A stretch of 48,087 nucleotides of DNA from Haloferax massiliensis (lineage in GTDB: Archaea; Halobacteriota; Halobacteria; Halobacteriales; Haloferacaceae), in assembly GCF_001368915.1 (NCBI RefSeq), contig NZ_CSTE01000001.1, positions 87,546 to 135,632 of the forward strand, given 5' to 3'. Of this stretch, positions 48,017 to 48,087 are shown one piece after another. The translations under genes and the position numbers were made by a program. The notes below the pieces were generated by a model, which saw nothing but the letters and a program-made list of their open reading frames with translations, was not told where the DNA came from and made no database searches. Each line of letters starts with the position of its first letter. Position 1 is the first letter of the stretch.

Positions 48017-48087
48017 ATGCTCGCAGACCTGCTCAGCGAGTGCTTTGCGACGGATTTAGAAGAAACTTGGGAGCGTGAGCGGACGGC
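48017..48087 (+). CDS. IS6-family-like transposase, N-terminal fragment (runs off window)
   Basis: ATG at 48017 opens a frame that stays open to the window end, giving MLADLLSECFATDLEETWER and a further ERT. This start resembles the N-terminus of the haloarchaeal DDE transposases of the IS6 group (MLADLLSE..., then WE.ERT). The catalytic domain lies outside. Only 23 residues are visible, so the family is a best guess supported by the terminal repeat just upstream. Confidence 0.6.
   Translation, partial: MLADLLSECFATDLEETWERERT

Overview
The window looks like a haloarchaeal replicon, most like Haloferax or a close relative. The evidence is GC-rich coding DNA with Asp/Glu-rich proteins, AT-rich TATA boxes about 25-35 bp before many start codons (leaderless mRNAs), twin-arginine lipoprotein signals on all three solute-binding proteins, TrmB- and IclR-type regulators, and overlapping ATGA/GTGA operon junctions. 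It opens inside the 3' end of a replication-initiator-like gene and closes inside the left end of an insertion sequence. This fits a secondary replicon or an accessory chromosomal region, but nothing here proves which. No rRNA, tRNA or CRISPR array was seen.

Layout. (1) 1-3319: the initiator-like tail, a small membrane protein, fructose-1,6-bisphosphatase with a possible short leader ORF, and another small membrane protein. (2) 3452-14164: an Opp/Dpp-type ABC importer on the minus strand, divergent from a GH3 beta-glucosidase and followed by a TrmB-family regulator. This is probably a beta-glucoside uptake and hydrolysis module. (3) 14404-24842: an IclR regulator, a carbamoylase-type and an AbgA-type M20 hydrolase, and a second Opp/Dpp-type importer ending in a 69-aa membrane protein. 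This is probably scavenging of N-acyl or ureido amino acids or peptides. (4) 25387-34220: a sugar ABC importer (binding protein, two permeases, ATPase), a DapA/NanA-family lyase, an aldo/keto reductase, a sialidase-fold protein and an unknown membrane/zinc protein. (5) 34323-37402: a four-carbon acid sugar kinase (DUF1537/OtnK type), a PdxA2-type dehydrogenase and an IclR regulator, a probable route from C4 acid sugars to DHAP. (6) 38113-40682: an FGGY kinase and an IclR regulator. (7) 40895-47553: YjbQ, a class I aldolase, a triosephosphate-isomerase paralogue and a complete galactitol-type PTS (EIIB, EIIC, EIIA, enzyme I, HPr). (8) 47575-48087: a decayed copy of the end of module 3, then an IS terminus and the start of a transposase.

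The modules look like parallel carbon-scavenging units, most with a regulator, that feed triose phosphates into central metabolism; the bisphosphatase suits gluconeogenesis from them. The most unusual part is the PTS cluster, which pairs a galactitol-family permease with an aldolase and a divergent TIM-barrel isomerase rather than the bacterial gatYZD enzymes.
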